Source: Bacillota bacterium
GTDB taxonomy: Bacteria; Bacillota; Clostridia; Lachnospirales; Lachnospiraceae
Reading direction: 5' to 3'
Assembly (NCBI GenBank): GCA_023407575.1
Contig: JAEYLX010000051.1
Coordinates: 1 to 64,000, forward strand
DNA length: 64,000 nt
Shown here piece by piece: positions 1 through 8,812 of the stretch. The position numbers and the translations under genes are program-made. Numbering within the stretch: the stretch's first letter is position 1; every line of letters begins with the position of its first letter. The notes under the pieces are model-generated. The model saw only the letters and a list, made by a program, of their open reading frames with translations, was not told where the DNA came from and searched no databases.

Positions 1-13
1 AACTCTCATGTTT
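1..13 (-). rRNA. 16S rRNA, extreme 5' end only (partial)
   Basis: Read on the minus strand the first bases of the window end in ATGAGAGTT, the start of the universally conserved 16S 5' end (it would continue TGATCCTGGCTCAG outside the window). It lies downstream of a strong minus-strand promoter and a structured leader, as expected for an rRNA operon. The exact mature 5' end is inferred by analogy with other clostridial 16S genes; only about 13 bases are inside. Confidence 0.72.
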
Positions 14-342
14 AAGTTTTTGATCCAGTCAGATAAACGTTAGCCAAATGATTATTTCTAATCACCTTTTACAACTCTTAAAGTTGCTCAAGCTATCCTG
101 TTATCTTTACTGTTTTTAGGTTGTATCGACACTTTCGTATCAATACGGTTCGTGATATATCATCACTGACATATCTTAATGAAAAATCTATTTTTGAATC
201 TCATGTGAAGATTCAAGTTTTTTAGAATTTTCAGGGTTGTTTCACTGTTCAATTATCAAGGTTCAAATTCTTGAAACCCTTATTTCATGGGGCTTCCAGA
301 AGTTTTTCATTTCGCTTCAGCTACCGGTTGGCCGCGTCAGCA
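14..342 (-). ncRNA. rRNA operon leader RNA with hairpins
   Basis: Non-coding leader between the rRNA promoter and 16S. Two clear hairpins on the minus strand: a 9-bp stem (with G-U pairs) closed by a GAAA tetraloop at 124-145, and an 8-bp perfect stem at 194-216. The stretch ACCTTGATAATTGAACAGTG, read on the minus strand, resembles spacer and leader text commonly seen next to clostridial rRNA genes. I could not identify a clean boxA antitermination element. Likely carries processing and antitermination signals. Confidence 0.6.
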
Positions 343-348
343 AAAAGA

Positions 349-377
349 AGTATATCACCATCCAAAGATAAAGTCAA
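349..377 (-). promoter_or_regulatory. Strong sigma-A promoter of the rRNA operon
   Basis: Minus-strand -35 TTGACT (372-377), 17-bp spacer, -10 TATACT (349-354). Near-consensus housekeeping promoter firing toward the 16S start at the window edge, about 340 bp away. Confidence 0.8.
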
Positions 378-444
378 CATCTTTTTTCAACTTTTTTCTT
401 GCCAATTTATGGTTATTCTTTTCTGTATGTCATAATATGAAAAT

Positions 445-479
445 GACCGCCTTCTAATCACTTGTATTAGAAGGTGGTC
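445..479 (-). terminator. Terminator after the cvpA-like gene
   Basis: A 14-bp stem with one G-U pair (GACCACCTTCTAAT and its complement) with a 7-nt loop, followed on the minus strand by a T-rich tail ATTTTCAT. It separates the cvpA-like gene from the rRNA promoter. Confidence 0.65.
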
Positions 480-515
480 ACGTTGTATACATGCCTATAT
501 TTCTATGTAAAACCT

Positions 516-1211
516 CTAGAATACTATCTTGGTTGCACTCATAATAAACTTAAGGATAAAGTTATTATTATAGATAAGGCTTAATAAAGAATTATCCCCT
601 ATCATTTCTAACGCCTTCTGTCCATATTCTGTACTGCCGAATACTGTAATGAGAATAAAGAACAACCATACTACAACTAAGCCATGAAACAATCCGGCAA
701 TCAGGCCACCCGTTTTATTCACCTCATTTAACAGTGGTAACTTGCTTATAATATCTAATGACAGGCAGATTACCCATAGTAAAATAATGATTACGAGAAA
801 GGTAATTGCAAACGCCATAGCATTGATGATTACTCCCGTTATATAACCCGAGACATACTCTTCAAAACTATCAATCGCCATAGCTTTATAGACTTTCGCG
901 TTGTTATTTTCAATCAAAGCATCTTTAATAGATTGCGGCAGCATAAGTCCCTCTATTATACTTACCTGTTCACTTGTCCCAGCCTCCTTCTCCGCTAAAG
1001 GTAGTATTTTTTCAACCTTTGTGGAGATTGCATCATAAATCTTATCATTCCCCTTCATAAAGTCATTCACATGCGGACTGATCCAAATTGTTAATACAAC
1101 TGCAACTACCATGGAGCAAAGCGAAAAAATTGTTTTAATCAATCCTGCTTTCATTCCAATTAATGTGTTCCCAACTAAAATGGCTACTACTACGATTAAT
1201 AACCAGTTCAT
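516..1211 (-). CDS. CvpA family membrane protein
   Basis: A 231-residue integral membrane protein of the CvpA (colicin V production) family. It has an N-terminal hydrophobic segment followed by the family's Gly-containing loop (GMKAGLIKTIFSLCSM), a central hydrophilic stretch and three more membrane segments ending near the C-terminus. The precise role of CvpA proteins in clostridia is unclear; family members are linked to envelope homeostasis. A longer reading starts four codons upstream, but GGAGG sits exactly 5 nt before the ATG at 1211 and inside the longer form, so I chose the shorter start. It is followed by its own terminator and preceded by another envelope gene on the same strand. 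Confidence 0.8.
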   Translation of the reverse strand: MNWLLIVVVAILVGNTLIGMKAGLIKTIFSLCSMVVAVVLTIWISPHVNDFMKGNDKIYDAISTKVEKILPLAEKEAGTSEQVSIIEGLMLPQSIKDALIENNNAKVYKAMAIDSFEEYVSGYITGVIINAMAFAITFLVIIILLWVICLSLDIISKLPLLNEVNKTGGLIAGLFHGLVVVWLFFILITVFGSTEYGQKALEMIGDNSLLSLIYNNNFILKFIMSATKIVF

Positions 1212-1366
1212 TTCATCCTCCATCCTGCCCTATTAAGGCATGTTTCTATCATAAAATATATTTCAAAACATTTTACTATGTTTAATAAATATGTTTTTCC
1301 ATCTCTAAATACAATAAATTGCGGTAAAACTATGTACCTATTTTTAACCCATTAATATAAATCACT

Positions 1367-2542
1367 TTATTCCTGCAATTTAATTTCGTATATTTTTTCT
1401 CCGTCGGATAGAAAATAACGATCCAAATGATTAATTGGATAAATCATTTCAATATTTGTATCAAAATTCGTATGAAATTTAATTTTCCCATTTATTTTTA
1501 GTATGGAGCATGAAATGTTATCGCTCATCACAATCTCATTCTTTGAGAGAAAGATATTTTCATAGTCCGTCTTTAGAACTTGATCCAGTGCCTTTTTCCC
1601 TTTCAAATCATATAGAACGATACTCTTTGATAAGGCATCCTGTGCTTGTAAAACAAAGCCCACGTATTCTTCATTATTTATAACACTAAAGATCTTTTTA
1701 TCAAAATCCTCTTCATAAATTAGATCTGGTAACTCCTCCATAGAATAAAGGCTGAATCCATTATCTTTAAATATGCAAATGGTATCATTGTTTAGAAAGG
1801 TTACTTTAGGCGAAACTACACCTTCCTCTATCGGATATCCTCCTACAAGATTATTTTTTTTATTTTGTCCAACTTCTCCGTAATTATAAAAGGAGATATA
1901 ATTAACCAGTGTACCCCCTGTGTAGCTGAGATAACTTAAAACCATTTTCTCTCCATCCTCTGATATATCCATATCAAGAGGATAGCCTTCTTTATTTTCA
2001 CTTGTCTGCTTTTCAGCTAATATAGTCTCATCCTTATCATAAAGAATAATATAATTACCCCCATCTTTATTCATCAAAACTGCAACAGCACCTTGGGATG
2101 CAACTTTTATTTTACTAATATCATAAGGTGTTTTTATACTAATTACTTGGCCATCTCCATCATATAGATAAAATACCTTTTCATTTTTATCTGCAATTAC
2201 GACAAATTCGCCACAGGAATCGGCAATTGGGTTTGACATTTCATAGGATCCATTCCACTTCAAACTACCATCTTTGTTAATTGCTACTGCTCCATCCTTA
2301 CTGTATTTTACAATGCTAGCCCCATACGCCTGATAACCAACCGCATTTTCCGCAGAGGTTTCAACCGTTTCCATTATCTTATAGTCATTGTATTCCCGGT
2401 TATATAAAGAATACAGGTAACTCACACCACCAATTACAAAAAATAGAAAGAGACTGATGATTACAGCTCTCCTTCTTCTTTTGTATCTTTTTTTACGATT
2501 CCCATACTCTCTTAGGGCTTGTCTATCAATTTCGCTTGCCAT
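1367..2542 (-). CDS. DUF5711-type membrane-anchored beta-propeller protein
   Basis: A 391-residue protein with a very basic N-terminus (KKRYKRRRR around residues 18-25), one membrane anchor (about 27-46), and a long extracytoplasmic region of repeated beta-strand motifs such as SIVKYSKDGAVAINKDGSLKW and FYLYDGDGQVI, typical of a propeller. This matches my recollection of DUF5711 in Lachnospiraceae. Molecular function is unknown; surface sensing or scaffold is only a guess. It lies 155 bp upstream of the cvpA-like gene on the same strand and may share a transcript with it, but a terminator separates it from the LysM gene upstream. Confidence 0.65.
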   Translation of the reverse strand: MASEIDRQALREYGNRKKRYKRRRRAVIISLFLFFVIGGVSYLYSLYNREYNDYKIMETVETSAENAVGYQAYGASIVKYSKDGAVAINKDGSLKWNGSYEMSNPIADSCGEFVVIADKNEKVFYLYDGDGQVISIKTPYDISKIKVASQGAVAVLMNKDGGNYIILYDKDETILAEKQTSENKEGYPLDMDISEDGEKMVLSYLSYTGGTLVNYISFYNYGEVGQNKKNNLVGGYPIEEGVVSPKVTFLNNDTICIFKDNGFSLYSMEELPDLIYEEDFDKKIFSVINNEEYVGFVLQAQDALSKSIVLYDLKGKKALDQVLKTDYENIFLSKNEIVMSDNISCSILKINGKIKFHTNFDTNIEMIYPINHLDRYFLSDGEKIYEIKLQE

Positions 2543-2685
2543 AGTTTGCTCCCATATTAATGTGATTTAAACGAGAAAATGCATTTATATTCATATTGAT
2601 TATACCTCATATTAATTGGGTTAGCACGCATTTTTTTCCTTTTTCATTTAAGAAAGGGATTACCTGCTTTGCATATTTAGAAAGA

Positions 2686-2720
2686 TGCCGAAAAAGACAG
2701 AGCTATCCATCCTTTCGGCA
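2686..2720 (-). terminator. Terminator after the LysM gene
   Basis: Stem TGCCGAAA/TTTCGGCA with a 19-nt loop, 9 nt past the LysM stop codon, followed by TCTTTCT on the minus strand. Long loop and weak T tail make it a moderate-quality terminator. Confidence 0.5.
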
Positions 2721-2729
2721 CCTTTAATA

Positions 2730-4001
2730 TTATGGTACTATCAGCTTTTGTCCAACGTAGATGAGGTCTTGGTCAGTCATATTATTAAGTCTCATAATTT
2801 CTTTTACCTTTGTATAGGTGTTATATAACTTAAAGCTGACATCTGCTAAAGTATCTCCCGTCTTAACCACATAATAATTTACTTCTTTTTGAATAGCGGC
2901 TGCCTCTTCTGCATCGGAATCCTCTGTTTTAGTATCTTCTTGATCTTTAGCAGTGTTATCCTCTGTCACTTTTTCGGAATCCGGAACCTCTTCCTTTTTA
3001 TCCTCTTGATCGTCTTTTGCAACTTCCTCACTATCAACACTGTCGTCCTTACTTGGATTTAATGGAGAAACTTCGCCTGGAACTACTACAACATCCAGAC
3101 TTTTGTCTTCTGGCTGTGCATTGTTTGATGAAGTCTCTGCAACATCCCCCTCGTCTGTAAACATAGTTTGGATGTCTTGCATGCTATTCGTTAAGTAGTC
3201 CATAGTTTTTTGCATGCTTTTCATTTGATCATAGTTGCTAAGTATTGCCGCTCCAACAACCAGAATGATAACCGCCAGTAAGGTTCCAGCAGCATACATG
3301 AGTCTTGTCAGATTTTTATTATCTTCCTCAGGCTCTTTTTTCTTCTCAAGAATGGTTCGAATATCCTTGCTCACCTTATCCTCATAATCGGCTTCACTAC
3401 TTTGCTCTTGGCGCTGCTCTATCATATAATTTTGCATTTCTTCATTTTTCTCATAATAGATATAGTAGCCTTCCTGCTTGCCTAATCTACCGCTTTCATA
3501 ACTAAAGAATTTTTCCTCCTTTTCCATGTTGTCATAGGTAAGAAGAACCTTGTCCTGACCAGCGAAATTATCAATATGTATTTTTTGAATTTTATCTTCT
3601 TCGTCCAGCAAATATCCCGGTCCACCAACAAACCAACCTACAATTTCTGCTTCCACAAAGTATTTCTTAATATCTTCATAGATATTTGTCCATACTTCAT
3701 TTGAAAAGGTTATATCACCGTTTGTATCAATGTCCTTAACCTCAACTGCTCCTGAAATGAAAATATTTCTGCAGTTATCCAGTCTGATACATTGCCCCAG
3801 TAATACTGCTATTTTATATCCAGAGTATTCTCCGTTTGCTAGCTGTTTGATATAACTCATAACATAGTCTTCTAAATATATTTTTTTTACTGCACTAGTT
3901 TTACCAATCTGCCGTATGTTTTTCGGCATTTTAAAGGTCCCTTGCACCTTATTTGATCTGCCCAAATCTGCAGTTTCATTACTGTAAATCGTCTCAATCA
4001 T
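2730..4001 (-). CDS. LysM-domain membrane protein
   Basis: A 423-residue protein. The N-terminal half (to about 200) is a soluble domain I do not recognise, with a GYKIAVLLG...GAVEVKD...VGWFVGGPGYLL pattern. A membrane segment follows (about 238-256: LMYAAGTLLAVIILVVGAAI), then a long acidic linker rich in Asp, Glu, Lys and Ser, then a single C-terminal LysM module (YYVVKTGDTLADVSFKLY...NNMTDQDLIYVGQKLIVP) that should bind peptidoglycan. Topology predicts a cytoplasmic N-domain and an external LysM. An upstream in-frame ATG exists, but a GGAG precedes the ATG at 4001. It is divergent from yyaC and is terminated at 2686-2720. Confidence 0.75.
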   Translation of the reverse strand: MIETIYSNETADLGRSNKVQGTFKMPKNIRQIGKTSAVKKIYLEDYVMSYIKQLANGEYSGYKIAVLLGQCIRLDNCRNIFISGAVEVKDIDTNGDITFSNEVWTNIYEDIKKYFVEAEIVGWFVGGPGYLLDEEDKIQKIHIDNFAGQDKVLLTYDNMEKEEKFFSYESGRLGKQEGYYIYYEKNEEMQNYMIEQRQEQSSEADYEDKVSKDIRTILEKKKEPEEDNKNLTRLMYAAGTLLAVIILVVGAAILSNYDQMKSMQKTMDYLTNSMQDIQTMFTDEGDVAETSSNNAQPEDKSLDVVVVPGEVSPLNPSKDDSVDSEEVAKDDQEDKKEEVPDSEKVTEDNTAKDQEDTKTEDSDAEEAAAIQKEVNYYVVKTGDTLADVSFKLYNTYTKVKEIMRLNNMTDQDLIYVGQKLIVP

Positions 4002-4384
4002 GCGACTCACTCCTATCCCCATATGGTTGTCTGATATAAGTTATAGTCAGTTTAACATAGTAAGGACATGCTTTTTTGTCACTTTAAGTTTCATATTAAT
4101 AATAAGTTTTCCTTTATTTTCAACGGATTTCTTCCCTTTTCGGCGATATCTTTCACTTACGCAAGCACATTATATGGAATCTGCTCGAAATAAATATTAA
4201 TAAACTCCTTGACTTTTTGAAATTGTTCATTTTCTATGTCTATTCTTTCTCATTCTTGGATATACTCTAGGAAAAGATAACATGTTTGTAACTATTTAAG
4301 GCTATCTATTTGTTAGTTACACTTGTTCTTACTATTCATTTGTTTGAATTAACATCTGAATATTTATTTTATCCGGAGGTTATT
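4002..4384. other. Divergent intergenic region, LysM gene / yyaC
   Basis: Gene-free. It must hold the divergent promoters. A plus-strand -35-like TTGACT at 4209-4214 has only a weak -10 (TTCTAT, 17-bp spacer). I see no convincing forespore-type promoter for yyaC and no RNA element. Confidence 0.4.
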
Positions 4385-4966
4385 ATGGGCATTTTTTTCA
4401 AAAACAGTAGAATATCTTACTATAATTCAAACGAAGAGAATTCCGCTTACGAATTAGGCTGTACGTTATCGGACTTAATAAATAGTCAAGCTTTATTTAA
4501 TAAAACACTTGTTTTTTTATGCATTGGATCGGACAGGGCTACCGGAGACTGTTTAGGTCCAATTATAGGATATAAATTATCAAAGCTTAAAAAGCAACAG
4601 AATTATCATATCTATGGAACTCTGCAAGAGCCAGTTCATGCAAAGAATCTAAAAGAGACCATCTCCAGAATTTATGAAACTCATGACAACGCATTTATTG
4701 TTGCAATTGATGCCTCTTTAGGAAAATCCAATCACATCGGATATATAACAATTGGAGAAGGTCCCCTGAAGCCAGGTGCCGGAGTCGAAAAAGACCTTCC
4801 AGCTGTTGGTGATATCTTTATCACAGGTATTGTTAATTTCTCGGGAATGTTTGATAATATGCTTCTCCAAACCACTCGCCTTAATGTTGTAATGTCAATG
4901 GCCGATCATATCTGCTTTGCAATTAATTATAGTGTAAATAGAATAAAAACATTGTCCTTACAATAA
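4385..4966 (+). CDS. yyaC: Spore protease YyaC family protein
   Basis: A 193-residue protein matching the YyaC family of sporulation proteins, which share the fold of the GPR germination protease and hydrogenase-maturation proteases. Visible hallmarks are FLCIGSDRATGDCLGPIIGYKL (residues about 45-66), VAIDASLG and the Gly-rich GPLKPGAGVEKDLPAVGD near residue 140. These correspond to the acidic metal/active-site region of the fold. Substrate is unknown. The start at 4385 has GGAGG five nucleotides upstream; a longer reading frame from 4310 is possible but lacks a site. Single-gene unit with a hairpin terminator 40 bp after the stop. Confidence 0.82.
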   Translation: MGIFFKNSRISYYNSNEENSAYELGCTLSDLINSQALFNKTLVFLCIGSDRATGDCLGPIIGYKLSKLKKQQNYHIYGTLQEPVHAKNLKETISRIYETHDNAFIVAIDASLGKSNHIGYITIGEGPLKPGAGVEKDLPAVGDIFITGIVNFSGMFDNMLLQTTRLNVVMSMADHICFAINYSVNRIKTLSLQ

Positions 4967-5004
4967 TTCTTACTAGTTTTCCAATAACAAAGTGAACCAA
5001 AAAA

Positions 5005-5034
5005 GACTGTCCCAAAATCCGGGACAGCCTTTTT
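5005..5034. terminator. Bidirectional terminator between yyaC and secF
   Basis: Stem CTGTCCC/GGGACAG with a 7-nt loop, flanked by an A-run on the left and a T-run on the right, so it can end transcription from both converging genes. Confidence 0.8.
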
Positions 5035-5068
5035 TAATAACCAAAGAAACTTAATTAATTTCTTCGTG

Positions 5069-6049
5069 CTAGTATCTGTAGTTTGTCTTTATTTTTGCCT
5101 TTTCTGGCTCTTTTTCCTTAAATAGAAGCACATCACCATTTCTCTTCTTCCACATTACCCAAAGTGGTCCAGCAATACAGATGGTTGAATAACATCCACT
5201 GATAGAACCTATAGCCATTGGAAGTGCAAAAGCTTGAATAGATTCTATACTATGAGCAAATGCAAGGATGTAAACAAGGGTAACACTGATCATAACGCAA
5301 AAGTTTGTCATAACAGAACGCATCATAGATTGTGTAATAGACAAGTCACTAATTGTCTCCACTGGGAAGCCAACGTAGGTCTTAGCATTTTCTCTGATAC
5401 GGTCATAAATTACAATGGTATCATTGATGGAATAACCAATGATACTTAACGCAACGGCAACAAACGAATCTCCAATCGGTAATCTAAATATAACGCAGGT
5501 AAAGAATACAACCAATACGTCATGCACAAGTGCAACTACTGCCATAGCTCCGGCAGATAGTCCACCCATCAGATTAAATCTAATCCATACATAAATTAAA
5601 ACCAATAAGGTAGCTAACACGATGGAAATAACACCGTCACGTAAGAATTTATCTCCAAAGAACTTCTCAACCATTTGTGAATTATAAAGATTTAGGTTCG
5701 AATCAGGAAACTCTGCCTTTAAGGTATCATCGAATTCATGTTGTACACTAGCTTCAAGGCCATAATCGCCTGCTATATTAAATACAATCATTTGTTTTCC
5801 CGTTGCAATTTCAGTGGTTAACTGTGTTGTAACTGGTCTGTCTAACATATCCGAAGCAATATCCGCTGCTTTATTCTCATCTATTGAATTTTCGTAGGTA
5901 TAAGTTAAAAGTGCTCCGCCCTTAAATTGAATATCCAAGGTTACACCATTAATAAACATGGCAACCACACCAACTAACATTATCGCAATAGAAATTCCAA
6001 AAAAGATGAAACGTTTCTTATAAAATCCAATTATTTTGTTCTCATTCAT
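5069..6049 (-). CDS. secF: Protein translocase subunit SecF
   Basis: A 326-residue SecF. One N-terminal membrane helix (about 13-33), then the first periplasmic-type domain with GVTLDIQFKGGALLTYTYE, then five C-terminal helices with the conserved GYSINDTIVIYDRIREN motif around residue 205. SecF works with SecD at the SecYEG channel, using the proton gradient to help pull preproteins through the membrane. The ATG overlaps the secD stop codon (ATGA), indicating translational coupling. Length is normal for a stand-alone SecF. Ends at the bidirectional terminator. Confidence 0.95.
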   Translation of the reverse strand: MNENKIIGFYKKRFIFFGISIAIMLVGVVAMFINGVTLDIQFKGGALLTYTYENSIDENKAADIASDMLDRPVTTQLTTEIATGKQMIVFNIAGDYGLEASVQHEFDDTLKAEFPDSNLNLYNSQMVEKFFGDKFLRDGVISIVLATLLVLIYVWIRFNLMGGLSAGAMAVVALVHDVLVVFFTCVIFRLPIGDSFVAVALSIIGYSINDTIVIYDRIRENAKTYVGFPVETISDLSITQSMMRSVMTNFCVMISVTLVYILAFAHSIESIQAFALPMAIGSISGCYSTICIAGPLWVMWKKRNGDVLLFKEKEPEKAKIKTNYRY

Positions 6050-7305
6050 AGTGTTACCCTCCTAGACAAGCAGGTATAGAATGCCGGTTTATTTAAGAAT
6101 TTAAATGAGCTTAAGGAGAAGATCATCAGACGGGAAGCCGCTACACCTGCTACAAAGTTGAATACAATACCTGTAAACAAGGAATAAGCAAAGGATAGTA
6201 GGGAACCGCTACCAAAAATCATTAATACAAAAGCTACGATTAATACTGTAATATTTCCATCAAAGATTGATGCAAAAGAGTTAGAGAATCCGGACGAAAT
6301 GGCAGAAGCAACACTCTTACCGGATTTAATTTCTTCACTAATACGTTCAGAAGAAATTACGTTAGCATCCACACCCATACCAATGGATAGTATAATACCT
6401 GCTATACCATTTAAGGTCAAGGTCATCTGCGGTATCGATAGTGCAAGAATCTGTCCAGCTATCTGCATCGTAAGTGCGATACAAGCAACAAATCCAGGTA
6501 CTCTATAATAGAATATAAGTAATGCACAGATTAAGATATATGCTATAGCACCTGCTTGAAGCATGATATTTAATGCACCTTTACCCAGGGTTGGGCTAAT
6601 GGTGGAGTAATTCTTAGATTCCAAAGAGAATGGAAGCGCACCAGAATTAATCTTATCCGCCAGTTCCTTTGCTTCCTCGTAATTTGCCATACCAGTGATT
6701 TGTGCCTCGCCTGTTGTAATACGAGAATTAACAGTAGGTTCTGTAATTTTTGTATCATCCATATAAATAGCCATTGGCTTGTTCAATAACTTCTTGGTTG
6801 CTGTGCTTAATTGCTTGGTTCCCTCTTCGTTAAAGACAAGAGACACCACATATTGATTTACGCTTTGGTCCAACACTGGCTTTGCACTAACTACATTTGA
6901 ACCATCAATCATTATGTTACCATCAGAATCCTGGAAGGTCAGCATAGCAGTCTCTCCAAGCTCTGCAATGGCTGTCTCTGGATCAAAGTCTGTTTCATCC
7001 GCTTTCCAGGGGAAACGAACAATTACATAACCGTTTTCTGCATCAATTGTTACATCACGATCCATAATATTTTTTTGGTCCAAACGAACTTCAATAATTT
7101 CTCGAGCTGCCTCTAGCTGTGCCTTCGTTGGATTAATATTGTCTCCTGCAGGTTGAAATGCCGCGTCAACTCCGCCTCGAATATCAATACCGTAACGCAT
7201 ATCAGGTGCGCCAAGCAAGTCCAAAGGTTTAAAGCCAAATACTGCTACTAATACCATACATATAGTAATAAGCAAGACAATAAAGAATGTAATTTTTTTC
7301 TTCAT
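6046..7305 (-). CDS. secD: Protein translocase subunit SecD
   Basis: A 419-residue SecD. It has an N-terminal membrane helix, the D1 signature RYGIDIRGGVDAAF (about 37-50), the large external domain, and a C-terminal block of five helices containing NGIAGIILSIGMGVDANVISSERI. It forms the SecDF motor subunit with the product of the overlapping downstream gene. The external domain is shorter than in Proteobacteria, normal for clostridia. AAAGGA precedes the ATG. The next gene upstream (7333-7770) is close enough (27 bp) to be in the same transcript. Confidence 0.95.
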   Translation of the reverse strand: MKKKITFFIVLLITICMVLVAVFGFKPLDLLGAPDMRYGIDIRGGVDAAFQPAGDNINPTKAQLEAAREIIEVRLDQKNIMDRDVTIDAENGYVIVRFPWKADETDFDPETAIAELGETAMLTFQDSDGNIMIDGSNVVSAKPVLDQSVNQYVVSLVFNEEGTKQLSTATKKLLNKPMAIYMDDTKITEPTVNSRITTGEAQITGMANYEEAKELADKINSGALPFSLESKNYSTISPTLGKGALNIMLQAGAIAYILICALLIFYYRVPGFVACIALTMQIAGQILALSIPQMTLTLNGIAGIILSIGMGVDANVISSERISEEIKSGKSVASAISSGFSNSFASIFDGNITVLIVAFVLMIFGSGSLLSFAYSLFTGIVFNFVAGVAASRLMIFSLSSFKFLNKPAFYTCLSRRVTL

Positions 7306-7332
7306 ATTTCTATCCTTTCCAATTTGTTTTTT

Positions 7333-7770
7333 CTAAATCTTGTATTCCGTCATATTCGGAGGAGCATGTCCACCAATGAAAGTCGCCATTATTGATATTA
7401 GTTGTTTTCTTCTAAGAATAAAATACCCCAAACAATAGGCGAATACTCCATATGTGATTAATGGTAAGAAAATATTAAATATTTTCACTATTACCGTTTT
7501 ATAATCTCTAAATATTTGTGTTATGGTCAAATTCGCTTCAATATCACTTAATATCTCATTCCTTATATTCGTTGTTAGATATTTAATTCTTTCTTTTTGA
7601 AAATTAAGTATTTCTAATTTTATAAGTTGCTCTGAAGCAGCTGCAATCACTTTATTCTTATTGGTATGTACATATTCTTGGGGTATTTCGGCTTGAAGTA
7701 TGAGAACAAGGACAATAAATATCGGCAATAAACGCTGATAGATATTATATTTTTTACCGATAAATCTCAT
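7333..7770 (-). CDS. Unknown small membrane protein upstream of secD
   Basis: A 145-residue protein I do not recognise. It has an N-terminal membrane segment (RLLPIFIVLVLILQAEI), a hydrophilic helical middle, and a second membrane segment (FNIFLPLITYGVFAYCLGYFIL) near the C-terminus. The start at 7770 is preceded by GAGGGG; a longer in-frame start 12 codons upstream lacks support. It is 27 bp from secD, so co-transcription with secDF is likely, but I infer no function from that alone. Confidence 0.6.
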   Translation of the reverse strand: MRFIGKKYNIYQRLLPIFIVLVLILQAEIPQEYVHTNKNKVIAAASEQLIKLEILNFQKERIKYLTTNIRNEILSDIEANLTITQIFRDYKTVIVKIFNIFLPLITYGVFAYCLGYFILRRKQLISIMATFIGGHAPPNMTEYKI

Positions 7771-7880
7771 AATCACACCCCTCTCTTTTCCCCAAATTTT
7801 TCGCACTATAATAAATTATCACATAGCTTTATATTTGTATATATAAAGATTATATAAAAAATGGAAATGTTCCTTTTATA

Positions 7881-8252
7881 TTACATTATTTTACATCGAT
7901 TGCATAGTCTTCCACTCTTTATTTTTGCACCACACTTCTCACAGTTAAACCACGCATCTGCAGACAACTCCGAAAACTCCAAACGCTCTTCTCGAACCCA
8001 TTCCAAAAGTTTGCTTGGTAAAATATCATTATCCTCTGAAATCTGTGAAATACTTGCATTGGGGTGAGCTATTATATAGTCTCTCACCTCAAGAAATTTT
8101 AGTTCTTCGTCATTGACTAAAGGTTTTATTTTGCTACTTTCCTTCCGCTCACTTTTTACTTCAGTTAATGTTTTAGAACATTCCTGGCACAACTCCGGTC
8201 CATACATATATTTAAATAATCTTCGACAGTTTTTGCATACTCTTACTTCCAT
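7881..8252 (-). CDS. Flagellar-operon-type zinc protein (TIGR03826/YvyF-like)
   Basis: A 123-residue protein with two cysteine pairs at the N-terminus (CKNC...CQEC) and two more at the C-terminus (CEKC...CNRC), flanking a central helix-turn-helix-like region (ASISQISEDNDILPSKLLEWVREERL). This layout matches the TIGR03826/YvyF family found in flagellar operons of Firmicutes; here no flagellar genes are nearby. It probably binds zinc and may regulate or act as a chaperone. AAAGGAG lies 6 nt before the ATG. It lies 27 bp downstream of the DUF6472 gene on the same strand. Confidence 0.6.
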   Translation of the reverse strand: MEVRVCKNCRRLFKYMYGPELCQECSKTLTEVKSERKESSKIKPLVNDEELKFLEVRDYIIAHPNASISQISEDNDILPSKLLEWVREERLEFSELSADAWFNCEKCGAKIKSGRLCNRCKIM

Positions 8253-8279
8253 TAAAAACTCCTTTGTTTTGTGGAACTA

Positions 8280-8471
8280 TTACATTTGTTTTCTTACTAT
8301 TTTATATTCATCCTTAAATTGAAAATGCGGACAATTCATAGCCGTATTACTTAAAAATCTACCCATATCATCTTCATCAAGGTTAATTAGACATATATAG
8401 CAATCATATTCATCGTCGTAATCGTAGTAATTACAGCTCTCGCAATTTGTAGTCTCTTTCATAATATTCAT
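8280..8471 (-). CDS. DUF6472 family small cysteine-rich protein
   Basis: A 63-residue acidic protein with CxxC near the N-terminus (CESCNYY), a second cysteine pair (DCYIC), the motif DEDDMGRF, and NCPHFQF...DEYKIVRKQM at the end. I recognise this as the DUF6472 family, widespread and short in Lachnospiraceae; function unknown, likely metal-binding. No strong ribosome binding site precedes the annotated ATG; a second ATG three codons in is an alternative. Confidence 0.65.
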   Translation of the reverse strand: MNIMKETTNCESCNYYDYDDEYDCYICLINLDEDDMGRFLSNTAMNCPHFQFKDEYKIVRKQM

Positions 8472-8812
8472 ATGGAAACGAAGATTCTATCCTAACCTTG
8501 TCCCCATTCATCCCTTCCAAGTACTATTATCATTAATTTTCTATTCTATACCGTTTATATGATGAAACAATAATTCGGTTCACTTATCATAAATAGAATA
8601 AAATACACCACCTATTATTTTATCATAATTGCGATAAAATACAAGAAAATAAAGAAACAAGCACGTTAGGCAGAAGTAGCTCCTATAACATAACCTATGG
8701 TTAATTTTTGTGAATGAATTATGATAACAGTTCACTTGTGCAAGAGATTAGCCTTTGCTATTCTATAATTAACAAAGGCCTTGTTAGTACATGAGACAGG
8801 AGATGCAATTAG
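8472..8812. other. Intergenic region with a dyad over a -10 box
   Basis: Gene-free between divergent genes. A perfect 7-bp inverted repeat, GCCTTTG (8751-8757) and CAAAGGC (8773-8779), brackets a consensus -10 TATAAT at 8764-8769. I find no good -35 at the right distance. The arrangement suggests an operator for the downstream HTH regulator. Confidence 0.4.

Noticed and set aside
4000..4200. Plus-strand 66-codon frame before yyaC
   Set aside because: Starts inside the LysM gene, lacks a ribosome binding site and has no protein-like pattern; treated as intergenic.
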